Source: JAFKFH01 sp017307375
GTDB lineage: Bacteria > Pseudomonadota > Alphaproteobacteria > Ferrovibrionales > Ferrovibrionaceae
Direction of reading: 5' to 3'
NCBI GenBank assembly: GCA_965229335.1
Contig: OZ245874.1
Location: 5,828,001 to 5,892,000 of the forward strand
Length of the DNA: 64,000 bases
The notes under the pieces are model-generated. The model was not told where the DNA came from, ran no database searches, and saw nothing but the letters and a program-made list of their open reading frames with translations. Position numbers and translations under genes: made by a program. This document shows positions 49,804 through 57,636 of the stretch, piece by piece (positions within the stretch are counted from its first letter, which is position 1; each line of letters starts with the position of its first letter).

Positions 49804-50256
49804 TCAGACGATTCGCTGGTCCAGTTCGCGCGGGTCGGCCACGTCGACATGCCAGAATGCCGCGGCCCCTTCGGGCAGGCCGGCCAGCACCCGATCCAGA
49901 TCCAGCCGGTTGGTGAAGCGGCGCACCGCCCAGGCCGTCGCCTCGATCGCATTGTCGGGGGTCAGGTTGTGGTCGGGGCGCACCGCCTTGACCTCGGCCG
50001 TCAGGCTGGCCCGGTCGGCGAAGGGCAAGGGCGGATCGTCGACCCGCCAGCCGGCGACGAAGATCGCCCTGAGAATGCTGGGCAGCACGCCGGCAAAATC
50101 GAGGCCCTGCTGGGCGGTCAGCCGCCGGCGGAACACCTGGAACACGGCATCGACCGCCGTATAGGCGGAATTGTCCGACACCAGGTCCATCCGCTCCCGC
50201 ACGTCGTCGAGAAAGGCGCGCCACTCGCGCGAGGCATGGCGGTAGGTCCAGGGCAT
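49804..50256 (-). CDS. DUF2267 family protein
   Basis: A 150-residue protein. The segment WRAFLDDVRERMDLVSDNSAYTAVDAVFQVFRRRLTAQQGLDFAGVLPSILRAIFVAGW is the first DUF2267 repeat and the rest a second, less conserved one. Function is not known. The ATG at 50256 was chosen; a GTG at 50262 gives better spacing to AGAGGAAA. It is 65 bases downstream of mipA on the minus strand and converges with infC, the terminator lying between them. Confidence 0.72.
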   Translation of the reverse strand: MPWTYRHASREWRAFLDDVRERMDLVSDNSAYTAVDAVFQVFRRRLTAQQGLDFAGVLPSILRAIFVAGWRVDDPPLPFADRASLTAEVKAVRPDHNLTPDNAIEATAWAVRRFTNRLDLDRVLAGLPEGAAAFWHVDVADPRELDQRIV

Positions 50257-50320
50257 CGGCACGGCGCGGTTTCCTCTGGTCGGCTGAACGGGCCACCAGG
50301 CTAGCGGGGGCATCCGAGGC

Positions 50321-51094
50321 TCAGAAGCGGTAGATCACGAACAACGACGCGCGGTACTGGTCGGCCGAACCGGCCTGCGACACGATCGGGCTGTCGGCGG
50401 CATCGCCCAGCAGGCGCTTGTAGCGCAGCTGGCCGTAGAGCATCCAATGCTGCCCCAGCGGATAGGTCAGGCCCAGCGTGGCGCTGGCATCCTTGAATCC
50501 CGCACCGGCCGTGAACGGCGCATAGCCCGAGTTGCGCGACTGCTGGCCCGAGATGCCGAAATGGGTCTGCATGTAGTCGCGATCGGCCCAGGTTGCGGCC
50601 AGTGATACCGTGGCGCGCAACTTGCCGACCAGCTGGGTGCCGTAGGCGCCCTCGGCCTCAGCGGTCAGGCCGTTCTCGGACTTGGTCACGTTCTGATAGG
50701 CCGACAGCCCCAGCGACCACGGCCCGTGGGCATAACGGGCGAACCCGCCTAGATCGAGGCCCCCGTCGATATTGCCCAGGCCGCGCAGCGCATCGTCGTC
50801 ATCCTCGTCGCGGCCGAAGTCATAGCGGGCCAGCGGGCCGATCTGCAGCTTGCCGCCGCCCAGCGTGGTAGAGATCAGGTTGGCCCCCAGGATCGGGCCG
50901 GTGATGAAGACGCGGTCGCGATAGCTGCCCTGAATGAAGGGAAACGGCGACACCTTGTAGCGATCCGACCCTTCATAGGCCGGGCCGACGATTGCGCCGG
51001 CACCGAGGCGCAGGTCCCAGCTTCGTTCCTGGGCCAGGGCTGCGCCGGCACCCAGGCCGGACAGGAGAACGGCGAGAACAGCGATACGGATCAT
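50321..51094 (-). CDS. MipA/OmpV family outer-membrane protein
   Basis: A 257-residue outer-membrane beta-barrel protein with a signal peptide (ending ALAQERS). The opening WDLRLGAGAIVGPAYEGSDRYKVSPFPFIQGSYRDRVFI and the C-terminal end YRASLFVIYRF with a final Phe are typical of the family. E. coli MipA is a scaffold between MltA and PBP1B; other members confer osmotic or antibiotic-related phenotypes. It is divergent from a two-component pair at 51234, the classic arrangement in which the pair controls the porin-like gene. Confidence 0.88.
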   Translation of the reverse strand: MIRIAVLAVLLSGLGAGAALAQERSWDLRLGAGAIVGPAYEGSDRYKVSPFPFIQGSYRDRVFITGPILGANLISTTLGGGKLQIGPLARYDFGRDEDDDDALRGLGNIDGGLDLGGFARYAHGPWSLGLSAYQNVTKSENGLTAEAEGAYGTQLVGKLRATVSLAATWADRDYMQTHFGISGQQSRNSGYAPFTAGAGFKDASATLGLTYPLGQHWMLYGQLRYKRLLGDAADSPIVSQAGSADQYRASLFVIYRF

Positions 51095-51233
51095 CACGGG
51101 GTAAAACCTCGATATTGGTTGATGGCGCGGATCTTACGAATGGGTCAGCCGTCCCCTGTGTCGGCGACATGTCCATATGTGTCAGTTTGTTGCTGGCCGC
51201 CGCGCGGGCGGCCAGAACTGCTATGGCAGGGCC

Positions 51234-51989
51234 ATGAGACCCAACGAGCAGGCGGCCGGCGCGCCCCAGCCGCATATCCTTGTCGTCGACGACGACCAGC
51301 GAATCCGGACGATGCTGGCGACCTTCCTGCGCGACCATGGCCTGCGCGTCAGCCAAGCCGGGGACGGCCGCCAGATGTTTACGGTGCTGGAAGCTGCGCG
51401 GATCGATACCGTCGTGCTGGACGTGATGATGCCGGGCGAGGACGGCATTTCGCTGTGCCGCCGGCTGCGGTCGGAAAGCACTGTGCCGATCATCCTGCTG
51501 ACCGCGCTGTCGGGCGAGACCGACCGGATCGTCGGGCTGGAAGTCGGTGCCGACGATTACGTGACCAAGCCGTTCAACCCACGCGAGCTGCTGGCCCGCA
51601 TCCGGGCGGTGCTGCGCCGGGTGGCGATGCTGTCGTCGGGACCGCGCGAAAACCGCCAGGCGATCTACCGCTTCAACGGCTGGCGCCTCGATCCGACCCG
51701 CCGCACGCTGCATTCGCCCGGCGGCGCGCTGACCGACCTGACCTCGGGCGAATTCGACCTGCTGGTCGCCTTTGCCGAACATCCGCAACGCGTGCTGACC
51801 CGCGACCAGTTGCTGGACCTGGCCCGCGGCCGGTCGGCCGCCAGTTTCGACCGTTCGATCGACGTCCAGATCAGCCGCCTGCGCCGCAAGATCGAGGACA
51901 ACCCGCAGGATCCGTCCCTGATCAAGACCGTGCGCAACGAAGGTTATTACTTCGCGGCCGATGTCGAGATCGAGGAGGCCAGGCCATGA
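51234..51989 (+). CDS. OmpR-family response regulator
   Basis: A 251-residue regulator. The receiver has VVDDDQ, phospho-acceptor Asp63 in VVLDVMMPGEDG, and Lys in DYVTKPFNPREL. The C-terminal winged helix (LTDLTSGEFDLLVAFAEHPQRVLTRDQLLDLARGRSAASFDRSIDVQISRLRRKI...NEGYYFA) is the OmpR/PhoB type. The ATG is preceded by CAGGG. Its stop overlaps the kinase start (ATGA). It faces the MipA gene and is the likely regulator of it. Confidence 0.9.
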   Translation: MRPNEQAAGAPQPHILVVDDDQRIRTMLATFLRDHGLRVSQAGDGRQMFTVLEAARIDTVVLDVMMPGEDGISLCRRLRSESTVPIILLTALSGETDRIVGLEVGADDYVTKPFNPRELLARIRAVLRRVAMLSSGPRENRQAIYRFNGWRLDPTRRTLHSPGGALTDLTSGEFDLLVAFAEHPQRVLTRDQLLDLARGRSAASFDRSIDVQISRLRRKIEDNPQDPSLIKTVRNEGYYFAADVEIEEARP

Positions 51990-53371
51990 TCGGCCGCCGC
52001 CTGCGGCTGATGCCCCGCCTGGCGCTTGGCATCACCATCATCATCGTCGCCACGCTGGTGCTGGACCTGACGCTCAGGCTGTTCATCACCTCGCCACCCG
52101 TCATGGTCTTCAGCCGCGACTGGCTGGCCGAGGCGATCGTCCGCGCCGCCCGCACAGCCGATGCCGCGCCGCCCGACCGGCGTGGCGAGGCGCTGGCCGC
52201 CCTTGGCCTGGGCGAATTCCTGGACCTGGAGTTCGAGCCGGCGGCACCCGAAAGCTGGCATGCCGACCAGCCGGAAGCCTTCATCAAGCTGCAGGACGAC
52301 GTGACGCGGCAGTTGGGCAACGGCGTCCGGGTCGAGGCGGTGGCATTCAGCACGCTGAGCCTGTGGAGCCGGTTTCGCCCCGCCGCGATCGTCCTGCCCG
52401 AACTGTCGGCCCGGCGGCTCGACATCGATACCGCCGACAGCATCATCATGGGCCGCCTGCGCATCAGTGTGCCTCTGACCGACGGCCAATGGCTGACGAT
52501 GATCCCGGCGACCGGCCCGCATTTCCCGCTCCGTCCGATCCTGCTGACGGCGCTGGGGCTGGCCGCGATCTTCTGGCTGTCGATGCGGCTGGCCCGCGAC
52601 CTGACCCGGCCGCTGATCCAACTGTCGGCCGCCGCGGAACGGCTGGGCCGGTCCCGCGAACCGACCGTCATTCCCGACATGACCCTGCCGGAATACGCCG
52701 CCATCGCCGCCTCGTTTAACGAGATGCAGCGGCGGATCAAGCTGTTCATCGATGAACGTATGCAACTTCTTGGCGCGATCAGCCACGATCTGCGCACGCC
52801 GCTGACCCGGCTGCGCCTGGCCGCCGAATACCAGCCCGACCCGGCCTTGCGCCAGCAGATGCTGTCCGACATCGCCGACATGCAGACGATGGTCGCCTCA
52901 AGCCTCGCCTTTGCCGGCGACGACCTGGCCCGCGAGTCGCATGACGTGGTCGATATCGCATCCGCCCTGATCAGCCTGTGCGACCAGTCGAGCGACGCGG
53001 GCGGTGACGCCGTCTATGACGGGCCCGACCACGCCACCCTGTCCTGCCAGCCGGTGGCGATGCGGCGCGCCTTTGCCAATCTGATCGACAATGGCTGCAA
53101 ATACGGCCAGTCGGTGGCGGTACGGCTGCAGGACGCCCCGGACGCGATCACAGTCGAAATCCGCGACAAGGGGCCGGGAATCGCGGCCGCCGACATCGAA
53201 CGCGCCTTTGCCCCCTTCCAGCGCCTGGATCCTTCGCGCAACCGCAAAACCGGCGGCACCGGGCTCGGCCTGACCATCGCCCGCGACGTCGTCCGCGGCC
53301 ATGGCGGGGAAATCACGCTGGCCGGGGCCGGCCCTGTCGGGCTGCTGGTTACCGTGCGGCTGCCCAAGTAG
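51986..53371 (+). CDS. Membrane sensor histidine kinase (EnvZ-like)
   Basis: A 461-residue kinase. Membrane spans lie at about 11-33 and 182-202 with a periplasmic sensor of 145 residues between them. HAMP follows (MRLARDLTRPLIQLSAAAERLGRS). HisKA carries His267 in GAISHDLRTPLTRLRLAAEY, and the ATPase NLIDNGCKYG, DKGPGI and GGTGLGLTIARDVVRGHGG. It resembles EnvZ/CpxA-class kinases. Together with the upstream regulator it lies between infC and rpmI and precedes the rpmI promoter. Confidence 0.9.
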   Translation: MIGRRLRLMPRLALGITIIIVATLVLDLTLRLFITSPPVMVFSRDWLAEAIVRAARTADAAPPDRRGEALAALGLGEFLDLEFEPAAPESWHADQPEAFIKLQDDVTRQLGNGVRVEAVAFSTLSLWSRFRPAAIVLPELSARRLDIDTADSIIMGRLRISVPLTDGQWLTMIPATGPHFPLRPILLTALGLAAIFWLSMRLARDLTRPLIQLSAAAERLGRSREPTVIPDMTLPEYAAIAASFNEMQRRIKLFIDERMQLLGAISHDLRTPLTRLRLAAEYQPDPALRQQMLSDIADMQTMVASSLAFAGDDLARESHDVVDIASALISLCDQSSDAGGDAVYDGPDHATLSCQPVAMRRAFANLIDNGCKYGQSVAVRLQDAPDAITVEIRDKGPGIAAADIERAFAPFQRLDPSRNRKTGGTGLGLTIARDVVRGHGGEITLAGAGPVGLLVTVRLPK

Positions 53372-53377
53372 CCCGGC

Positions 53378-53406
53378 TTGCATTCCCGCCCCGCCCCCGC
53401 TATAAG
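53378..53406 (+). promoter_or_regulatory. Promoter of rpmI-rplT
   Basis: TTGCAT (53378-53383) and TATAAG (53401-53406) are separated by exactly 17 bases, starting just after the kinase stop codon. The expected transcript start is near 53413, giving a leader of about 75 bases before rpmI. Confidence 0.7.
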
Positions 53407-53466
53407 GCCGCTCTTCGACGGGTGGCCCGGCTCATCATAGGGCATGCCGAGGCGGCCCGAGGTTCA

Positions 53467-53481
53467 TCCTTTTTGAAAGGA
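53467..53481 (+). promoter_or_regulatory. Hairpin covering the rpmI ribosome-binding site
   Basis: TCCTTT-TTG-AAAGGA is a perfect 6-bp hairpin whose right arm is the AAAGGA ribosome-binding site of rpmI, seven bases before the ATG. Closing it would block translation, so it may be part of an L20- or L35-type autoregulatory leader. The stem is short, so caution is due. Confidence 0.45.
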
Positions 53482-53487
53482 CAGGAA

Positions 53488-53688
53488 ATGCCCAAGCTGA
53501 AGACCAAGAGCGGCGCCAAGAAGCGCTTCTCCCTGACTGCGACCGGCAAGGTCCGTCGCGCCAATGCCGGCAAGCGGCATGGCATGATCAAGCGCACCCC
53601 CAAGCAGATCCGCGATGGCCGCGGCACCGAAATCTGCTTCGAGGGTGATGCCGCGAAGATCAAGAAGTACTACCTGCCGAACGCTTGA
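53488..53688 (+). CDS. rpmI: 50S ribosomal protein L35
   Basis: A 66-residue basic protein: MPKLKTKSGAKKRFSLTATGKVRRANAGKRHGMIKRTPKQIRD and a C-terminal KKYYLPNA, a complete L35. It starts after AAAGGACAGGAA. It is 12 bases upstream of rplT, as in almost all bacteria, but 3.7 kb away from infC, with which it is normally adjacent. It has its own promoter and a hairpin over its ribosome-binding site. Confidence 0.97.
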   Translation: MPKLKTKSGAKKRFSLTATGKVRRANAGKRHGMIKRTPKQIRDGRGTEICFEGDAAKIKKYYLPNA

Positions 53689-53700
53689 GGAGAATAAGCA

Positions 53701-54072
53701 ATGGCTCGCGTTAAGCGCGGCGTGACCAGCCACGCCCGTCACAAGAAGATCCTCAAGCTCGCCAAGGGCTATCGCGGTCGCGGTTCGACGAACTACCGCA
53801 TTGCCCTGCAGAAGGTCGAGAAGGCGCTGCGTTATGCCTATCGCGACCGGCGCGTCCGCAAGCGGACCTTCCGCTCGCTGTGGATCCAGCGCATCAATGC
53901 CGCCGTCCGCCAGGAATCGGCCAAGCTGACCTATGCGCGATTTATGAACGGCCTCAAGCTCGCCGGCGTCGAGGTCGATCGCAAGATTCTGGCGGACCTC
54001 GCCGTCCGTGAGCCGCAGGCCTTCCAGGCCCTGGTGGCGCAGGCGGAAGCCGCGATCGCCAAGGCCGCCTGA
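53701..54072 (+). CDS. rplT: 50S ribosomal protein L20
   Basis: A 123-residue L20, full length: MARVKRGVTSHARHKKILKLAKGYRGRGSTNYRIALQKVEKALRYAYRDRRVRKRTFRSLWIQRINAA, then the C-terminal RNA-binding part. In other bacteria L20 represses the rpmI-rplT mRNA by binding a leader or inter-cistronic site. GAGGAGAATAAGC precedes the ATG. pheS begins 81 bases downstream after a G/C-rich hairpin. Confidence 0.97.
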   Translation: MARVKRGVTSHARHKKILKLAKGYRGRGSTNYRIALQKVEKALRYAYRDRRVRKRTFRSLWIQRINAAVRQESAKLTYARFMNGLKLAGVEVDRKILADLAVREPQAFQALVAQAEAAIAKAA

Positions 54073-54107
54073 ACCGCGGCCCCACCGGCTATATAGTCTT
54101 GCTGCCT

Positions 54108-54133
54108 GGGGGGCCGACTGCATGTTGGCCCCC
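54108..54133 (+). promoter_or_regulatory. Hairpin between rplT and pheS (terminator or attenuator)
   Basis: GGGGGCC and GGCCCCC form a 7-bp stem with an 11-base loop, followed by TTAGCTTTTG. It sits 20 bases before the pheS start. It could be a partial terminator that lowers pheST relative to the ribosomal genes, or part of an attenuator. A TATAGT sequence at about 54092 could also be a pheS -10 box. Confidence 0.5.
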
Positions 54134-54153
54134 TTAGCTTTTGTGGATAACCG

Positions 54154-55233
54154 ATGACCGAGACGATCGAAGCTCTGGCCGCGAAACATCTCGCCGCCGT
54201 CGCCGAGGCCGGCACGCTCGACGCGCTCGAGGCCGTGCGCCTCGCCGCCCTGGGCAAGAAAGGCGATATCAGCGTCCGGATGAAGGAACTGGGCGGCCTG
54301 CCCCCCGAAGAGCGCCGCGCCGTCGCCGAACGCCTGAACCTCGCCAAGGACCAGCTGACCGAGGCGCTGGGCCAGCGCAAGGCGACATTGGCCGAAGCCG
54401 CGCTGAACGCCCGGCTCGCCGCCGAGACCCAGGACCTGACCCTGCCTGCGCGCCCGGAAGCCGAGGGCCGCATCCACCCGGTCAGCCAGGTGATCGACGA
54501 GATCACCGAAATCTTCGGCGCGATGGGTTTCTCGATCGCCGAGGGGCCGGACATCGAGGACGATTTCCACAACTTCACCGCGCTCAACATCCCGCCGGAG
54601 CATCCGGCGCGGCAGATGCAGGACACGTTCTACCTGGCGACGCCCGAAGGGCGCGAGCGGATGGTGCTGCGCACCCACACTTCGCCGGTGCAGATCCGGT
54701 CGATGATGTCGATGAAGCCGCCGCTGCGCCTGATCATCCCGGGCCGCACCTACCGCTCCGACAGCGACATGACCCATACGCCGATGTTCCACCAGCTCGA
54801 AGGGCTGGTGATCGGGCGCGACATCCACATGGGCCACCTGAAGGGCACGCTGACCGAATTCTGCAAGGCGTTCTTCGAGCTCGACCGCGTCGAGATGCGC
54901 TTCCGCCCCAGCTATTTCCCGTTCACCGAGCCGTCGGCCGAGGTCGACATCCGCTGCAGCCGCAAGGGCGGCGAGATCCGGATCGGCGAAGGCGACGACT
55001 GGCTGGAAATCCTCGGCTCGGGCATGGTCCATCCCAAGGTGCTGCAGAATTGCGGCCTCGATCCGAACGAGTGGCAGGGCTTCGCCTTCGGCATGGGCAT
55101 CGACCGGATCGCGATGCTGAAATACGGCATCCCCGACCTGCGCGCCTTCTTCGAGGCCGACCTGCGCTGGCTGAAGCATTACGGCTTCGCCGCCCTCGAT
55201 CTGCCGACCCTGGGACAGGGGCTTTCGCGATGA
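54154..55233 (+). CDS. pheS: Phenylalanine--tRNA ligase alpha subunit
   Basis: A 359-residue alpha subunit. An N-terminal coiled coil (1-90) is followed by the class II core with HPVSQVIDEITEIFGAMGF, VLRTHTSPVQIRSM (motif 2 region), RTYRSDSDMTHTPMFHQLEGLVIG and GFAFGMGIDRIAMLKYGIPDLR (motif 3). It forms the alpha2-beta2 enzyme with PheT, to which it is coupled by an ATGA overlap. Confidence 0.97.
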   Translation: MTETIEALAAKHLAAVAEAGTLDALEAVRLAALGKKGDISVRMKELGGLPPEERRAVAERLNLAKDQLTEALGQRKATLAEAALNARLAAETQDLTLPARPEAEGRIHPVSQVIDEITEIFGAMGFSIAEGPDIEDDFHNFTALNIPPEHPARQMQDTFYLATPEGRERMVLRTHTSPVQIRSMMSMKPPLRLIIPGRTYRSDSDMTHTPMFHQLEGLVIGRDIHMGHLKGTLTEFCKAFFELDRVEMRFRPSYFPFTEPSAEVDIRCSRKGGEIRIGEGDDWLEILGSGMVHPKVLQNCGLDPNEWQGFAFGMGIDRIAMLKYGIPDLRAFFEADLRWLKHYGFAALDLPTLGQGLSR

Positions 55234-57629
55234 AATTCACCGAATCCTGGCTGCGCGAGCATCTCGACACCGAGGCCGACCTCGCCACCATCTGCGCCAA
55301 GCTGACCGCCATCGGCCTCGAGGTCGAGGAAGTCCACAACCCGGCCGCCGGGCTGGAAAACTTCGTCGTCGCCCGCGTGCTGACCGCCGAAAAGCACCCG
55401 AACGCCGACAAGCTGCGCGTCTGCACCGTCGATCCCGGCACCGGCCCGATCCAGGTGGTCTGCGGGGCGCCGAACGCACGCGCCGGCATGGTCGGCGTCT
55501 TCGCCCGCGACGGCCTGACCATCCCCGGCACCGGCCTGGTGCTGAAGCCGTCGACGATCCGCGGCGTCGCCTCGAACGGCATGCTGGTTTCCGAGCGCGA
55601 GATGGGGCTGTCGGACGAGCATGACGGCATCATCGACCTGCCGGAAGCCGCCGCCGCCCATGTCGGCCGGCCGTTCGCCGAGGTCATGGGGCTGGCCGAT
55701 CCGGTCGTCACCATCAAGCTGACGCCGAACCGCCCGGACTGCACCGGCATCCGCGGTATCGCCCGCGATCTCGCCGCCGCCCGCCTCGGCGCGCTGAAGC
55801 CGCTGAAGATCGAGCCGGTCGCCGGGCATTTCACCTCGTCGATCGGGGTTTCGATCGACGACTACGCCGCCTGCCCGCTGTTCATCGGCCGCGAGATCCG
55901 GGGCGTGAAGAACGGCCCCAGCCCGAAATGGCTGCAGGACCGGCTGAAGTCGATCGGGCTGCGCCCGATTTCGGCGCTGGTCGACATCACCAACTGGTTC
56001 ACCCACGCGCTGGGCCGGCCGCTGCACGTGTTCGACGCCGACAAGGTCCACGGCGCGCTGCATGTCCGCCTGGGCCGCGCCGGCGACGAATTGCTGGCGC
56101 TGGACGGCAAGACCTACCAGCTCGGCCCCGAGATGTGCGTCATCGCCGATGCCAATGGCCCCGAATCGATTGGCGGCATCATGGGCGGCGAACAGTCCGG
56201 CTGCACCGACGCCACCACGCGCGTGTTCCTCGAAGCCGCGCTGTTCGACCCGATCCGGACCGCGGCGACCGGCCGCAAGCTCGGCATCATCTCGGACGCG
56301 CGCTATCGCTTCGAGCGCGGCGTCGACCCCGAGTTCGTGCGCCCCGGCGCCGAGCTTGCCACCCGGATGATCCTCGAGCTGTGCGGCGGCGAGGCCAGCG
56401 AGCTGGTCGTCACCGGCGTCGCGCCGGACTGGCGCCGCCAGTACACCTTCCGGCCCGAGCGCGTCGCCGCGCTGGGCGGCGTGCCGGTGACCGCGGCCGA
56501 GGCCGAGGCCGCGCTGGAAGCGGTCGGCTGCGTCGTCGCGGCCGGAGGCGGCGTGTTCAGCGTCACCCCGCCGTCCTGGCGGCCCGACATCCACGGCGAG
56601 GCCGACCTGGTCGAGGAAGTGCTGCGCCTGAAGGGTTTCGACGCCATCCCGAGCGTACCGCTGCCGCAGGATCGCGCGGTGCCGGCACCGGGGGTCACCC
56701 CGATGCAGCGCCGCGTCCGCGTCATCCGCCGGGCGATCGCCGCGCGCGGCCTGAACGAGGCGGTGACCTACTCGTTCATCCCGACGCCACATGCGCTGCT
56801 GTTCGGCGGCGGTGCCCCGGAAATGGCGGTGGCCAACCCGATTTCCGCCGATCTCGACGCGATGCGCCCGTCGATCCTGCCGGCGCTGCTGGCCGCGTCG
56901 AAGCGCAATGCCGACCGCTCGATGCCCGATCACGGGCTGTTCGAGGTCGGGCCGCAATATCGCGACGACACGCCGACCGGCCAGGACATGGTCGCCGCCG
57001 GCATTCGTGCCGGCCAGACCGGCCCGCGCCACTGGTCGGCGCGGCCGCGCGGCGTCGATGCCTATGACGCCAAGGCCGACGCGCTGGCGGCGCTGGCCGC
57101 GGCCGGCGCCCCGGCCGAACAGCTGCTGGTGATGGACGGCGCGCCGTCCTGGTACCATCCCGGCCGCTCGGCCACGCTGCGGCTGGGGCCCAAGCAGATC
57201 CTGGCCCATGTCGGCGAGTTGCATCCGCGCGTGTTGCAGGAATTCGACCTGCGCGGGCCGGTGGTCGCCTTCGAAATATTCCTGGAGCGGGTGCCGTTCC
57301 CGAAGAACCGGGCGGGACGGTCGAAGGGGCCGCTGGCCCTGAACGACCTGCCGGCGGTCGAGCGCGATTTCGCCTTCGTCGTCGACGACAAGGTCCAGGC
57401 CTTCGAGATCGTCAAGGCGGCGCGCGGCGCCGAGAAGGCCCTGATCACCCAGGTCTCGGTGTTCGACCAGTTCACCGGGGCGGCGATCGGCGAGGGCCGC
57501 AAGTCGGTGGCGATCTCGGTGCGGCTGGAGCCGAAGGAGAAGACCCTGACCGATCCCGAGATCGAGGCGGTGGCGGCGAAGGTGATCGCCGCGGTCGCCA
57601 AGGCAACCGGCGCGACGCTTCGGGGTTGA
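55230..57629 (+). CDS. pheT: Phenylalanine--tRNA ligase beta subunit
   Basis: A 799-residue beta subunit. It starts MKFTESWLREHL, with an OB-fold tRNA-binding domain at about 39-150 (VVARVLTAEKHPNADKLRVCTVDPG), B3/B4 editing domain (to about 400), B5 domain, the pseudo-catalytic domain (RRVRVIRRAIAARGLNEAVTYSFI) and the C-terminal anticodon-binding FDX-ACB (LNDLPAVERDFAFVVDDKVQAFEI...LVRLEPKEKTLTDPEIEAV). Complete. A carbamoyltransferase gene starts seven bases after its stop. Confidence 0.97.
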   Translation: MKFTESWLREHLDTEADLATICAKLTAIGLEVEEVHNPAAGLENFVVARVLTAEKHPNADKLRVCTVDPGTGPIQVVCGAPNARAGMVGVFARDGLTIPGTGLVLKPSTIRGVASNGMLVSEREMGLSDEHDGIIDLPEAAAAHVGRPFAEVMGLADPVVTIKLTPNRPDCTGIRGIARDLAAARLGALKPLKIEPVAGHFTSSIGVSIDDYAACPLFIGREIRGVKNGPSPKWLQDRLKSIGLRPISALVDITNWFTHALGRPLHVFDADKVHGALHVRLGRAGDELLALDGKTYQLGPEMCVIADANGPESIGGIMGGEQSGCTDATTRVFLEAALFDPIRTAATGRKLGIISDARYRFERGVDPEFVRPGAELATRMILELCGGEASELVVTGVAPDWRRQYTFRPERVAALGGVPVTAAEAEAALEAVGCVVAAGGGVFSVTPPSWRPDIHGEADLVEEVLRLKGFDAIPSVPLPQDRAVPAPGVTPMQRRVRVIRRAIAARGLNEAVTYSFIPTPHALLFGGGAPEMAVANPISADLDAMRPSILPALLAASKRNADRSMPDHGLFEVGPQYRDDTPTGQDMVAAGIRAGQTGPRHWSARPRGVDAYDAKADALAALAAAGAPAEQLLVMDGAPSWYHPGRSATLRLGPKQILAHVGELHPRVLQEFDLRGPVVAFEIFLERVPFPKNRAGRSKGPLALNDLPAVERDFAFVVDDKVQAFEIVKAARGAEKALITQVSVFDQFTGAAIGEGRKSVAISVRLEPKEKTLTDPEIEAVAAKVIAAVAKATGATLRG

Positions 57630-57636
57630 TCCGACC

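Noticed and set aside
51095..51233. ACAT-N6-ATGT element between mipA and its regulator gene as an operator
   Set aside because: Arms of four bases are too short to separate from chance.
55179..57224. Open frame of 681 codons opposite pheT
   Set aside because: pheT is certain on the plus strand. The antisense frame is an effect of third-position GC bias.
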